A stretch of DNA of 60,217 nt from Spirochaeta cellobiosiphila DSM 17781. GTDB lineage: Bacteria; Spirochaetota; Spirochaetia; DSM-17781. Position 1 is the first letter of the stretch; the number at the start of each line of letters is the position of its first letter. Of this stretch, positions 53,305 to 60,217 are shown piece after piece. The translations under genes and the position numbers were made by a program. The stretch spans positions 1 through 60,217 of the forward strand of contig NZ_KE384559.1 in assembly GCF_000426705.1 (NCBI RefSeq), given 5' to 3'. The notes under the pieces are model-generated. The model saw nothing but the letters and a program-made list of their open reading frames with translations. It was not told where the DNA came from and ran no database searches.

Positions 53305-53389
53305 TGCCGAAGACGAGACTTGAACTCGTACAGCCATAATAGCCGAGGGATTTTAAGTCCCTTGTGTCTACCAATTCCACCACTTCGGC
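53305..53389 (-). tRNA. tRNA-Leu (anticodon UAA)
   Basis: An 85-nt minus-strand tRNA. The acceptor stem GCCGAAG (53389-53383) pairs with CTTCGGC (53312-53306), and the anticodon loop CTTAAAA between GGGA and TCCC stems gives UAA, reading UUA. The long variable arm is typical of Leu. The T-arm GAGTTCAAGTCTC is present. CCA is not encoded after the discriminator A. Confidence 0.95.
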
Positions 53390-53400
53390 AACTGAAAACT

Positions 53401-53429
53401 ACAATAACGAGATTCCCATTCTTAGTCAA
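53401..53429 (-). promoter_or_regulatory. tRNA-Leu promoter
   Basis: Read on the minus strand, TTGACT (53429-53424) and TATTGT (53406-53401) with exactly 17 bp between. Transcription would begin just before the mature tRNA 5' end at 53389. Strong match to the sigma-70 consensus. Confidence 0.7.
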
Positions 53430-53478
53430 TACGTTATTTTCACTTTTCCTTTCTGATTAAAAACGCTATTTTAGGGGA

Positions 53479-54264
53479 ATGAATAATACATACAAATTAA
53501 TAGATACACACTTTCATATGATGGAGATGTTACGCAAAGAAATTTCACCCCATGACATATTTACCCAATCACAGGATATTGCCTTTCTTATGGATATAGC
53601 AGTGGATGGTGATAATTTTGACCAGCGTACAAACATCACCCATTCATCCTTATACTACAGTGCTGGAATTCATCCTGAGAATACGAATATTGATATAGAT
53701 AAACATAAAAATCTTGTACTGGAACAGGTAGAACATCCCCGGGTAATAGCCATAGGAGAGACAGGGATTGATCTTCATTACACAAAAGACACTCTGCCTA
53801 TTCAACTTGACCTCCTACACTTCCAGGCGGAACTGGCCATAAAAAAGGACCTACCCTTAGTCATCCATAGTAGGGATGCAGATAAGGAGATCCTCCAGGC
53901 TCTCAAGCCCTATAAAGGCAAAGTACAAGGGATCTTTCACTGTTTTTCCTCGGGACCGGAATTTGTAGAGAACTCCCTTGATCTGGGATTCTACTATTCC
54001 TTTGCCGGGAATGTGACCTTCAAATCTGCCAGGAACATACAGGAGGCGGCCAGAGTCGTACCTAAAGAAAGGATATTTGTAGAAACAGATGCCCCTTATC
54101 TGACACCCGTTCCTCATAGAGGCAAAGGGAATTCCCCCCTTTATGTACATCACACACTAGAGTATGTGGCCACTCAAAGGGAAATGCTGCCCAAAAGTCT
54201 GGAAGATCAAATTCTTATTAATATAAGATCCCTATGGGGCAATAAGATCAATCTTCCATTATAA
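53479..54264 (+). CDS. tatD: TatD-family metal-dependent hydrolase
   Basis: A 261-residue TatD-type nuclease/hydrolase of the amidohydrolase superfamily. Metal-binding motifs are present: DTHFHMM near the N-terminus, IGETGIDLHY, VIHSRDADKE, GIFHCFSSG and VETDAPYLTP. Family members remove nucleotides from 3' ends and may take part in DNA repair. AGGGGA precedes the ATG closely. Its end overlaps the OmpA-type gene on the other strand by 17 bases. Confidence 0.92.
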   Translation: MNNTYKLIDTHFHMMEMLRKEISPHDIFTQSQDIAFLMDIAVDGDNFDQRTNITHSSLYYSAGIHPENTNIDIDKHKNLVLEQVEHPRVIAIGETGIDLHYTKDTLPIQLDLLHFQAELAIKKDLPLVIHSRDADKEILQALKPYKGKVQGIFHCFSSGPEFVENSLDLGFYYSFAGNVTFKSARNIQEAARVVPKERIFVETDAPYLTPVPHRGKGNSPLYVHHTLEYVATQREMLPKSLEDQILINIRSLWGNKINLPL

Positions 54265-55510
54265 CGATCTCAACCCTCCTGTTTTGAGCTCGCCCTTCGT
54301 CGGTATTATTATCAGCGACAGGTTCTCGTCCCCCCCGTCCTTCAAACAGAATGCGTCGGGGATCGATACCATTGTTCATTAGATACTTAGCTACCGTCTT
54401 AGCCCTTTCCATAGACAAGCTTTGCTGACTTTCAGCAGAGCCTACATCTGCTGTATGCCCTAGAACATGAAAAGTACGATCGGGAACAGCCTGGAGGACT
54501 TTGGTTATCTGGGACAACTTTTTATCTTCTCCCGGGAGCAATGTGGCTTGATCTGGATAAAAATTGAGAGTGTTCATAGTTAACATAACCCCTTCTTCAT
54601 TCTCACTCACACTAAAGTCACCTGCTTGGTCTGTCCCACCTGTTCCAGAACCATCTTTAGCTCCTGATCCGCCAGCCCCGTTCCCCGGTTCTAATTGATC
54701 TATTTGATCCTGTATCTCATCGGATAAGCTACGTTCTAACTCTGCAATAAGGGAGCTTCTCTGAAGGGGAATGATATCTTTATACCAGGTCAAATGAAAG
54801 CCTTTATGCTCGATCTGGCGTCCATCATTATAATAAAACTCATCTGTCAGAGTGTCTCTCATAAATATAGGCTTCCCTTCCAGGGATACATAAAAAGCAA
54901 TGACATGCTTGCCGCTAGTCTTTAATAAATTACGATCCCCCTGGGGATCATCACCATTTTGATACCTGAGGGCATATTGTCCAGTGATCACATGAACCTG
55001 TTCTCCCAGATAATCATCAAGACCTCTATACTCATACTCACAAAGGATAGGAACGGTGGTATAATTTCCGTCATTGAGAGGGTCTATAACTTTTTGTCCA
55101 TAACTGGTCCACCGCTGGCCTACTTTGATACCTTCAGGAGGAGCACTGGGGAAATTTCTGAAGACAGGATACGCCTGATGCCCCTGACTAATCCAATCCC
55201 CTTTAGGACTAATATTCAGATTAATATCAAGAACCTGGTTAACTCCGTTAATCGTATAGCGATTATCTTTTTTCGTTTCCTGAAGGACAAAATACTGACC
55301 GGCATAAGAACCTGGTTCCTGTTGATTGAGAATTCCCCGAACCTCACGATAGGCTAATCCCTGGTACCTATTATTTTCTTTAATCCTAAAATCATAACGA
55401 TGGAGAATTTTAAATTGATCCGGGTATACAATCTGAGTTAATTCCTGCCCCCATGAGGGTATACATAAGACGAATATTAAACTAATGAGAATGAGGGGTC
55501 CTTTTGACAT
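54248..55510 (-). CDS. OmpA-family outer-membrane/peptidoglycan-binding protein
   Basis: A 420-residue exported protein: signal peptide (MSKGPLILISLIFVLCIPSWG), an unassigned N-terminal domain of about 260 residues rich in beta strands (HRYDFRIKENNRYQGLAYRE), a Gly/Asp-rich linker (GNGAGGSGAKDGSGTGGTDQ) and a C-terminal OmpA domain (about 325-420: FHVLGHTADVGSAESQQSLS, LFEGRGGREPVADN, NRRVEIVI) that binds peptidoglycan. Length and order fit the OmpA group. It starts 12 bases after the cNMP kinase gene. Confidence 0.88.
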   Translation of the reverse strand: MSKGPLILISLIFVLCIPSWGQELTQIVYPDQFKILHRYDFRIKENNRYQGLAYREVRGILNQQEPGSYAGQYFVLQETKKDNRYTINGVNQVLDINLNISPKGDWISQGHQAYPVFRNFPSAPPEGIKVGQRWTSYGQKVIDPLNDGNYTTVPILCEYEYRGLDDYLGEQVHVITGQYALRYQNGDDPQGDRNLLKTSGKHVIAFYVSLEGKPIFMRDTLTDEFYYNDGRQIEHKGFHLTWYKDIIPLQRSSLIAELERSLSDEIQDQIDQLEPGNGAGGSGAKDGSGTGGTDQAGDFSVSENEEGVMLTMNTLNFYPDQATLLPGEDKKLSQITKVLQAVPDRTFHVLGHTADVGSAESQQSLSMERAKTVAKYLMNNGIDPRRILFEGRGGREPVADNNTDEGRAQNRRVEIVIMED

Positions 55511-55522
55511 GATGAAGCTCCT

Positions 55523-56704
55523 TTAACGTCCTTTGATAGGAAGATATATGGTAATCTTGGTGCCCTGCCCCATCTGACTATCAACAGATATGGTTCCATG
55601 GTGGGCTTCGATAACATTCTGAACAACTAACATACCTAAACCTGTACCACCACTATTGGATTGGCTAAAGAAAGGATCAAATACATGCTCCACGACCTCT
55701 GGACTCATACCTTCCCCATCATCAATGACTTCCAGTTTAAAATGAATATCATCTTCATACAGGGAACGAAGAGTCAGACATCCTCCTCTCGACATAGCTT
55801 TACGGCCATTATCAGCCAGATTATAGAGAACCCTCAGGATTCGCTCTACATCGATCAAAACAGGTCCATTATATTGAAGGTCCTTTTTAAAAGTAATTTG
55901 GTTACGAGGATCTCTTGATTTGATAAAACTTTGGACTTCATCAAAGATAGAAGCCATATCTGTAATCGACCAGTTCAATCTTATCTGACCTCTGGAAAAA
56001 TCCAATAGTTCATTGCATTGGCGATTTAGGCGATCCACCTCTGTCTGTATATTCTTAATATAAGAACAAATCTTATCTTCCCTTGGAATTTGATAAGAAA
56101 TGAGTTCACTATAGCTCTTGATAATAGATAAAGGATTTCGCAAGTCATGAATAATACTGGAAGAAAACTTACCCACTGTAGATAAACGTTCTGAACGAAC
56201 CAGTTCTGCCTGAGTTTGACGGAGTTCTCGTAAAGCATTTTCTAACTGAGTATTTTGAAGACGCAGTTCTTCCACAAAACTATCGTTACTCTTGCGGACC
56301 ATACTGGATACGGATTTCATAATAGCCAGGGCAATAGCTGAATTGCTTTTAATAAGTTCTTGAAAATCATTTTGATTCTGATAAAGGACCTTAGTCGCTT
56401 TGGCAGCGATAACAGTGGCAGATCGGGGTAAATCATCGATAAGAGCCATTTCACCAAATAAGCCCCCCTCCTTATGAACAGCAAGAAGGTCACTATTCTC
56501 GGCTCCCCAGTCTTTCCAAACTTCTACGGTACCTTTAAGGACTATATAAAACCTATCGGCCTGATCCCCTTCCCGAAAGATAATCTCTCCTGCGGAAAAA
56601 TAATCTTCCTGACAATACTTAATGACTTCATCTACCTCTTGATCAGTCAAATTAGTGAAAAAGGCTACTTTCTTTATAAAATCCTGATACACCGGAACCC
56701 CCAT
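55523..56704 (-). CDS. soluble histidine kinase with N-terminal cyclic-nucleotide-binding domain
   Basis: A 393-residue protein with a cNMP-binding domain (about 10-120, FSAGEIIFREGDQADRFYI and the phosphate-binding cassette FGEMALIDDLPRSATV), a coiled coil (135-170) and a histidine kinase core: His186 in SIIHDLRNPLSIIKSY, an N-box NLADNGRKAM, DDGEGMSPEVVEHVFDPFF and GGTGLGMLVVQN. No membrane helix, so it senses a cytosolic nucleotide. The partner response regulator is not adjacent. It precedes the OmpA-type gene by 12 bases. Confidence 0.9.
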   Translation of the reverse strand: MGVPVYQDFIKKVAFFTNLTDQEVDEVIKYCQEDYFSAGEIIFREGDQADRFYIVLKGTVEVWKDWGAENSDLLAVHKEGGLFGEMALIDDLPRSATVIAAKATKVLYQNQNDFQELIKSNSAIALAIMKSVSSMVRKSNDSFVEELRLQNTQLENALRELRQTQAELVRSERLSTVGKFSSSIIHDLRNPLSIIKSYSELISYQIPREDKICSYIKNIQTEVDRLNRQCNELLDFSRGQIRLNWSITDMASIFDEVQSFIKSRDPRNQITFKKDLQYNGPVLIDVERILRVLYNLADNGRKAMSRGGCLTLRSLYEDDIHFKLEVIDDGEGMSPEVVEHVFDPFFSQSNSGGTGLGMLVVQNVIEAHHGTISVDSQMGQGTKITIYLPIKGR

Positions 56705-56803
56705 AACATTTTGGAGGATATATTTACATTAGGCAAGTAAAACCCAAGGACTGGAATGTTATTCTATCTTTTATTATCCTGTTAACACTTAAAGGAGGTA
56801 TTT

Positions 56804-58540
56804 GTGACTCAGGAACAGAGTGATCTTATACAGATATTAAAGGAAAAAGGACAGGAACATCTCGTCGGTCATTCCGATTCATATTATTCCCAGTTAATAA
56901 AAGCTCATCAGGCTTATCCCGGAGGGATTGGTCATTATATAGACAACGCCCGAAAGCTTCTTCAGGAATCACAGGCGGGAGTGAATCCCTATGACGGCTA
57001 TATTCCCTCACAACCGGAAGTACAAGATTTAACAAGTCTTGATGCCCATTATGAAGCCCTCGAACAACGTGGTTTGGAACATATAAATAAAACAGCCTTT
57101 GTACTCGTTGCCGGCGGTTTAGGGGAACGCCTGGGTTACACTGGTATCAAATTAGACATTCCCGTTGAGGTTCTCAGAGAAACTTCTTATATAAAACATT
57201 ACGCCCAATGCTTATTAGCCTTACAAAAAAGAATGTCATCTCCACAGCCTATCCCCTTTGTCATTATGACATCAGAAGATACAAATGATAAAACCTTAGA
57301 AAGCCTCAAAACAAACAACTACTACGGCTTAGATCCAAAGCAAGTTATTATCATAAAGCAGGAGCTTGTTCCTGCTTTATCAGACAATGAGGCTCATATA
57401 GCTCTGGATGAAAACAATGAAGTTGTCTTCAAACCCCATGGTCATGGAGATGTGCATATGCTGCTTCATACAACAGGAACAGCTCGTAAACTCTATGAAC
57501 AGGGAATCGAACATCTTGTATTCATGCAGGATACCAATGGACAGATCTTTAATGCCGTACTAGGTGCCATAGGAAGTTCTCTGGAATATGACTATGACTA
57601 CAACTCTATGGCTGTTAACCGTGTCCCCGGTGAAGCGGTAGGTGGTTTGGTTAAGCTTACCAAAGAAGGGCATTCCATGACCATCAACGTAGAATACAAT
57701 CAGCTAGACGGCCTTCTTAAAGACACAATCAGTCCAGAAGGGGATACACCTAATGAACATGGTTACTCACTATTTCCGGGTAATATTAATATTCTATTGA
57801 TCAAAATGAAATCTTATGTGGATATCCTGGATAAGACTGGAGGAATTATAGCAGAGTTTGTTAATCCCAAATACAAGGATGAAAAAAGGAATGCCTTCCT
57901 CAAACCAACTCGATTAGAGACTATGATGCAAGATCTTCCTAAGTATTATGATAACAGTCACAAAGTGGGCGTTACCATATTCAATAGAGAATGGTGCTTT
58001 TCAACAGATAAGAACAATGTCGTCGATGCAGCAAAACGATATGCCTCCGGTAAACCAGCAGAATCAGCCTGTTCTGCAGAATCTGATTTTTACTTAGCCA
58101 ACAGGATGAAAGCAAAGCTGGCTCAAATGCATACAGAAGAAGGAACAGAAGATCTGATGCAGGGGATTCCCTTTGTACGATCAGCTCGTATCCTCTTATT
58201 CCCTGACTTTGTTATGACCCTTAAAGAAGTGAAAGACAAGATCAAAGGGGGAAAAGCGGAACCAGACTCCACCCTTATCATCGAAGGCCAGGATATTATT
58301 CTCGAGAATGTAGTCCTCACAAAAGGTTCTGCCCTTATTGTCAAAGCTGTGGAAGGAGCTAAGGTTACTATCAAAAACAAGACCATTAGCAACAAAGGCT
58401 ATGCATTGGTAAAACTTAGTGATGCAGAATTAAAATCCCCGGATACTCCTGAATATCTTAAAATTCGTGGTTACCGATTTGAAGAGCAGGAAGCAGAACG
58501 ATTAGTGTTCGACAAGCCCGGTGAATATATTATCGAATAA
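56804..58540 (+). CDS. UDP-sugar pyrophosphorylase (UTP-monosaccharide-1-phosphate uridylyltransferase)
   Basis: A 578-residue nucleotidyltransferase of the UDPGP family. The G-rich nucleotide loop is VLVAGGLGERLGYTGIK (about residues 100-116), followed by VIMTSEDTNDKTLE, the 'PHGHGDVHMLLHTTG' substrate segment and 'FMQDTNGQ'. This resembles plant-type UDP-sugar pyrophosphorylase, which activates glucose-, galactose- and other sugar-1-phosphates with UTP, more than GalU. GTG start at 56804, with AAGGAGG six bases upstream. Products would feed glycan synthesis; the downstream stretch to 58838 is non-coding. Confidence 0.88.
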   Translation: MTQEQSDLIQILKEKGQEHLVGHSDSYYSQLIKAHQAYPGGIGHYIDNARKLLQESQAGVNPYDGYIPSQPEVQDLTSLDAHYEALEQRGLEHINKTAFVLVAGGLGERLGYTGIKLDIPVEVLRETSYIKHYAQCLLALQKRMSSPQPIPFVIMTSEDTNDKTLESLKTNNYYGLDPKQVIIIKQELVPALSDNEAHIALDENNEVVFKPHGHGDVHMLLHTTGTARKLYEQGIEHLVFMQDTNGQIFNAVLGAIGSSLEYDYDYNSMAVNRVPGEAVGGLVKLTKEGHSMTINVEYNQLDGLLKDTISPEGDTPNEHGYSLFPGNINILLIKMKSYVDILDKTGGIIAEFVNPKYKDEKRNAFLKPTRLETMMQDLPKYYDNSHKVGVTIFNREWCFSTDKNNVVDAAKRYASGKPAESACSAESDFYLANRMKAKLAQMHTEEGTEDLMQGIPFVRSARILLFPDFVMTLKEVKDKIKGGKAEPDSTLIIEGQDIILENVVLTKGSALIVKAVEGAKVTIKNKTISNKGYALVKLSDAELKSPDTPEYLKIRGYRFEEQEAERLVFDKPGEYIIE

Positions 58541-58838
58541 TTCTTAGTTAGCTGTGTTTTTCCTGCTGTCCTTTTGACTTAGGACGGGAGGAGAACACAG
58601 ACTGTTATTGTCTTTTCTAACAAAACCTCTATACAGCAGTATTTGATATCACCTCTGATTTATTATTTGTGATAGGTTAAGCTTTTAACGAGAAAGGACC
58701 AGTTTAATATTACTCAGCACTAAAAATCATTTTGAAAGGCCCTGTAAAACTTTTTGAATGGGCCTGTAAAACTTTTTTAAAGGGCCTTTCGAGATTACTT
58801 ACTATGCTTTATTCAAACATAGTAGAGGTAACAGGGTA
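58541..58838. other. non-coding stretch with hairpins and direct repeats
   Basis: 298 bp without a credible gene between the pyrophosphorylase and the STAS gene. It holds an imperfect long hairpin (58552-58600, CTGTGTT...AACACAG, without a strong T run), a small TATCAC/GTGATA stem near 58645, and the GGCCC-bounded repeat block at 58735-58790. None is a recognised RNA family. Confidence 0.5.
58735..58790. repeat. direct repeat of CCTGTAAAACTTTTT within GGCCC/GGGCC inverted ends
   Basis: GGCCCTGTAAAACTTTTT (58738-58755) and GGGCCTGTAAAACTTTTTT (58760-58778) are near copies 22 bp apart, and the outer AAAGGCCC and GGGCCTTT are inverted. It may fold into alternative hairpins and may act as terminator for either strand. 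Confidence 0.5.
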
Positions 58839-59183
58839 TTACTTTTTTCCTTCCCAGGCAGAGGCCTCATCATCATAGATTTCAAAAACAGTATTGAGAC
58901 GGGTAAGTTTGAACACAGAAGAGACTTGTTCTGTAGGTGAGAATAAACGGAAATATCCACCACTCCCCTTCGATAATTTAAGACCAGAGACAAGAGCCGC
59001 TAAACCGGAGCTATCCAGAAAGTCCAAAGCATGGAGATCGACTATTATATTATTATTGCCTTCTTCAATACAGGTACGAATATCTTCTTTCAATTCCCCT
59101 ACACTTACAGCATTGAGTCGTCCCGTTAGTAAGATTTTAACTTTATGGTCCTCTAGCTTTTGCAGTTCTGTAGTTAAAGCCAT
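58839..59183 (-). CDS. STAS-domain anti-sigma-factor antagonist
   Basis: A 114-residue STAS (SpoIIAA/RsbV-like) protein. The typical LDFLDSSGLAALVSGL motif contains the Ser phosphorylated by anti-sigma kinases, and VKILLTGRLNAVSVGELK is the first strand pair. ATG 59183 is set by AAGGAG six bases upstream; the GTG at 59189 lies too close to that site. It may be part of a partner-switching circuit; no serine kinase or sigma gene is nearby. Confidence 0.85.
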   Translation of the reverse strand: MALTTELQKLEDHKVKILLTGRLNAVSVGELKEDIRTCIEEGNNNIIVDLHALDFLDSSGLAALVSGLKLSKGSGGYFRLFSPTEQVSSVFKLTRLNTVFEIYDDEASAWEGKK

Positions 59184-59248
59184 AGTCACTCCTTAGGGTT
59201 CTTCCTTTTATTATCGTTCATAGGACGTGACCTTTCCAGTATTTAAGC

Positions 59249-59274
59249 GAAAAAGGGCTGTCACAACAGCCCTT
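59249..59274 (-). terminator. terminator overlapping the stop codon of the acidic repeat protein
   Basis: Minus strand: GGGCTGT, loop, ACAGCCC, then five T. The stop TGA (59263-59261) overlaps the stem and loop, so the hairpin includes the end of the coding region. Confidence 0.75.
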
Positions 59275-60217
59275 CTTCAAAACCTTCAAATAAATCAATC
59301 AGTTCAGATTCATCAATATCATCTTCATTGGGGTCTATATCATTTCCTAAGGTCATATCCTCAGAGGTATTGGCATTATCAATATCCATAATATCGACTA
59401 TACCATCTAGAGATACATCAGCCCCTGAATCTTCTCCCACTAAGAAGGATTCATCAGAGGAGGCTGAGAGATCTAAATCTACAGCTACTTCCTCCACAAC
59501 AAGTTCATTATCTACTTCGATATCTATTAGTTCTTGATTCCCCTCATCCTGCTCTGAACCATCCAAAGAGGATTCTAAATAATCTAGGACTTCATCTAAG
59601 GAGGCATCCCCCTCTAGAGAGGCATCTCCTTCTAATTCTCCTTCTGACGTCACTTCTAATTCAGACTCCTGATCTAGGGATACTAAAGCTTCTGAATCCT
59701 CAGAACTAGTATCCTCAGCAAAGATATTGGTGTTCTCACCCTGATCATCACTATTATCAGCTCCTTCATATCGATTGTCACCTTTACTTTCATTATTGCT
59801 TAGGTTGTCATCAATATCCCTGGAACTATCTAGGGAATTGGATTCTGTTCCCAGATCATCATTAGTAGCATCAACACTTTCAGAGTCTTCTGTTAGTACA
59901 TCTTCTACAGGATCTTTGGTGCTACCGTTATCCTTATTCGTATTCTCTCCCTGATCATAGCGGTTATCACCACCTTCATAACGATTATCACCTTTACTTT
60001 CGTTATTGCTTAAATCATCGTTGTTAGGGTCATCATCGTTGTTAGGGTCATCATCGTTGTTAGGGTCATCATCGTTGTTAGGGTCATCATCGTTATTAGG
60101 GTCATCATCGTTATTAGGGTCATCATCGTTATTAGGGTCATCATCGTTGGGATCATCGTCGTTGTTGGGTTCATCGTCGTTGTTGGGTTCATCGTCGTTG
60201 TTGGGTTCATCGTCGTT
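59261..60217 (-). CDS. very acidic repeat protein, C-terminal part only
   Basis: The frame is open from the window edge to TGA at 59261 (318 codons visible; N-terminus missing). Sequence is dominated by Asp, Glu, Asn and Ser. The N-terminal visible part is a tandem NNDDDP/NNDDEP repeat (units of 6 residues, 18 bp, about 11 copies, 60019-60217). Two copies of a 28-residue module (SNNESKGDNRYEG...DQGENTN) follow, at 59935-60019 and 59728-59810, then acidic segments such as LSASSDESFLVGEDSGADVS and a C-terminal DESELIDLFEGFEEGLL. No family recognised. Such composition suggests a disordered, possibly calcium-binding protein, which is inference. Confidence 0.75.
   Translation of the reverse strand, partial: NDDEPNNDDEPNNDDEPNNDDDPNDDDPNNDDDPNNDDDPNNDDDPNNDDDPNNDDDPNNDDDPNNDDLSNNESKGDNRYEGGDNRYDQGENTNKDNGSTKDPVEDVLTEDSESVDATNDDLGTESNSLDSSRDIDDNLSNNESKGDNRYEGADNSDDQGENTNIFAEDTSSEDSEALVSLDQESELEVTSEGELEGDASLEGDASLDEVLDYLESSLDGSEQDEGNQELIDIEVDNELVVEEVAVDLDLSASSDESFLVGEDSGADVSLDGIVDIMDIDNANTSEDMTLGNDIDPNEDDIDESELIDLFEGFEEGLL
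60019..60217. repeat. 18-bp tandem repeat array coding NNDDDP/NNDDEP
   Basis: About 11 units with a period of 18 bp, in three homogeneous blocks: four units with GTTGTTAGGGTCATCATC, three with GTTATTAGGG, one 15-bp unit, then three with GTTGTTGGGTTCATCGTC. All are in frame with the acidic gene. The array continues beyond the window end. Confidence 0.85.

Noticed and set aside
60010-60210. Minus-strand MTTTMNPTTT repeat frame
   Set aside because: Other reading frame of the 18-bp array; the acidic frame is continuous with the downstream protein.
60019-60217. CRISPR array
   Set aside because: 18-bp units are contiguous with no spacers and lie in frame in a coding sequence.

Overview
The window looks like chromosomal DNA of a low-GC, double-membrane, motile bacterium, most probably a spirochaete. 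This is inferred from the mix of genes: many lipoproteins, an OmpA-type protein, TolC/RND export, a DUF115 (Maf-type) motility-associated glycosyltransferase, a small YjfB-like motility protein and a UDP-sugar pyrophosphorylase. No 16S rRNA is present, so the assignment is inference. No phage, IS element, integrase or CRISPR array was seen. One tRNA gene (Leu, anticodon UAA) is present.

Layout. (a) 1-424: a cut-off secreted protein on the minus strand, then a 314-bp AT-rich gap. (b) 739-13533: eight tightly packed plus-strand genes (TPR protein, small lipoprotein, TolC-like channel, RND adaptor, two Ig-like Big_5 lipoproteins, two different RND pump subunits), facing a convergent TPR-like lipoprotein (13526-14896). 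This block is visibly more AT-rich than the rest. (c) 14.9-20.7 kb: small cytosolic protein, YbdG-like MscS channel, GRP-type sugar transporter, YjfB-like protein, PlsC, diacylglycerol-kinase-like lipid kinase, CvfB-like S1 protein and an unknown protein. (d) 20.7-27.3 kb: mrfA-mrfB-purB on minus (YprA/YprB-type DNA repair pair), glgC on plus, Nudix hydrolase. (e) 27.3-31 kb: membrane proteins, the NAD(P)HX repair enzyme and a lipoprotein. (f) 31-39 kb: secA, LysM/M23 peptidase with a previously untracked 39-codon secreted peptide, PASTA-containing PBP, DUF115 protein. (g) 39-46.3 kb: aminotransferase, Trk/Ktr potassium uptake, methyltransferase, single-domain response regulator, hybrid kinase, Crp-family regulator. 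(h) 46.3-54.3 kb: argS, D,D-carboxypeptidase, OB-fold lipoprotein, M28-like peptidase, Rep-type helicase, small basic protein, tRNA-Leu, TatD. (i) 54.2-60.2 kb: OmpA-type protein, cyclic-nucleotide-domain histidine kinase, UDP-sugar pyrophosphorylase, a structured non-coding stretch, STAS protein and the end of a very acidic repeat protein running off the window.

How the genes work together. The main coherent system is the 12.8-kb export locus, which combines a standard tripartite pump with a TPR protein, two Ig-like lipoproteins and a second, divergent RND subunit; its substrate is unknown. A second theme is the cell envelope: M23, PBP, DacA-type carboxypeptidase, OmpA, PlsC, SecA. A third is signalling: two histidine kinases, a CheY-like receiver, Crp regulator and STAS protein, none paired in one operon with an obvious partner. 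The remainder is housekeeping.
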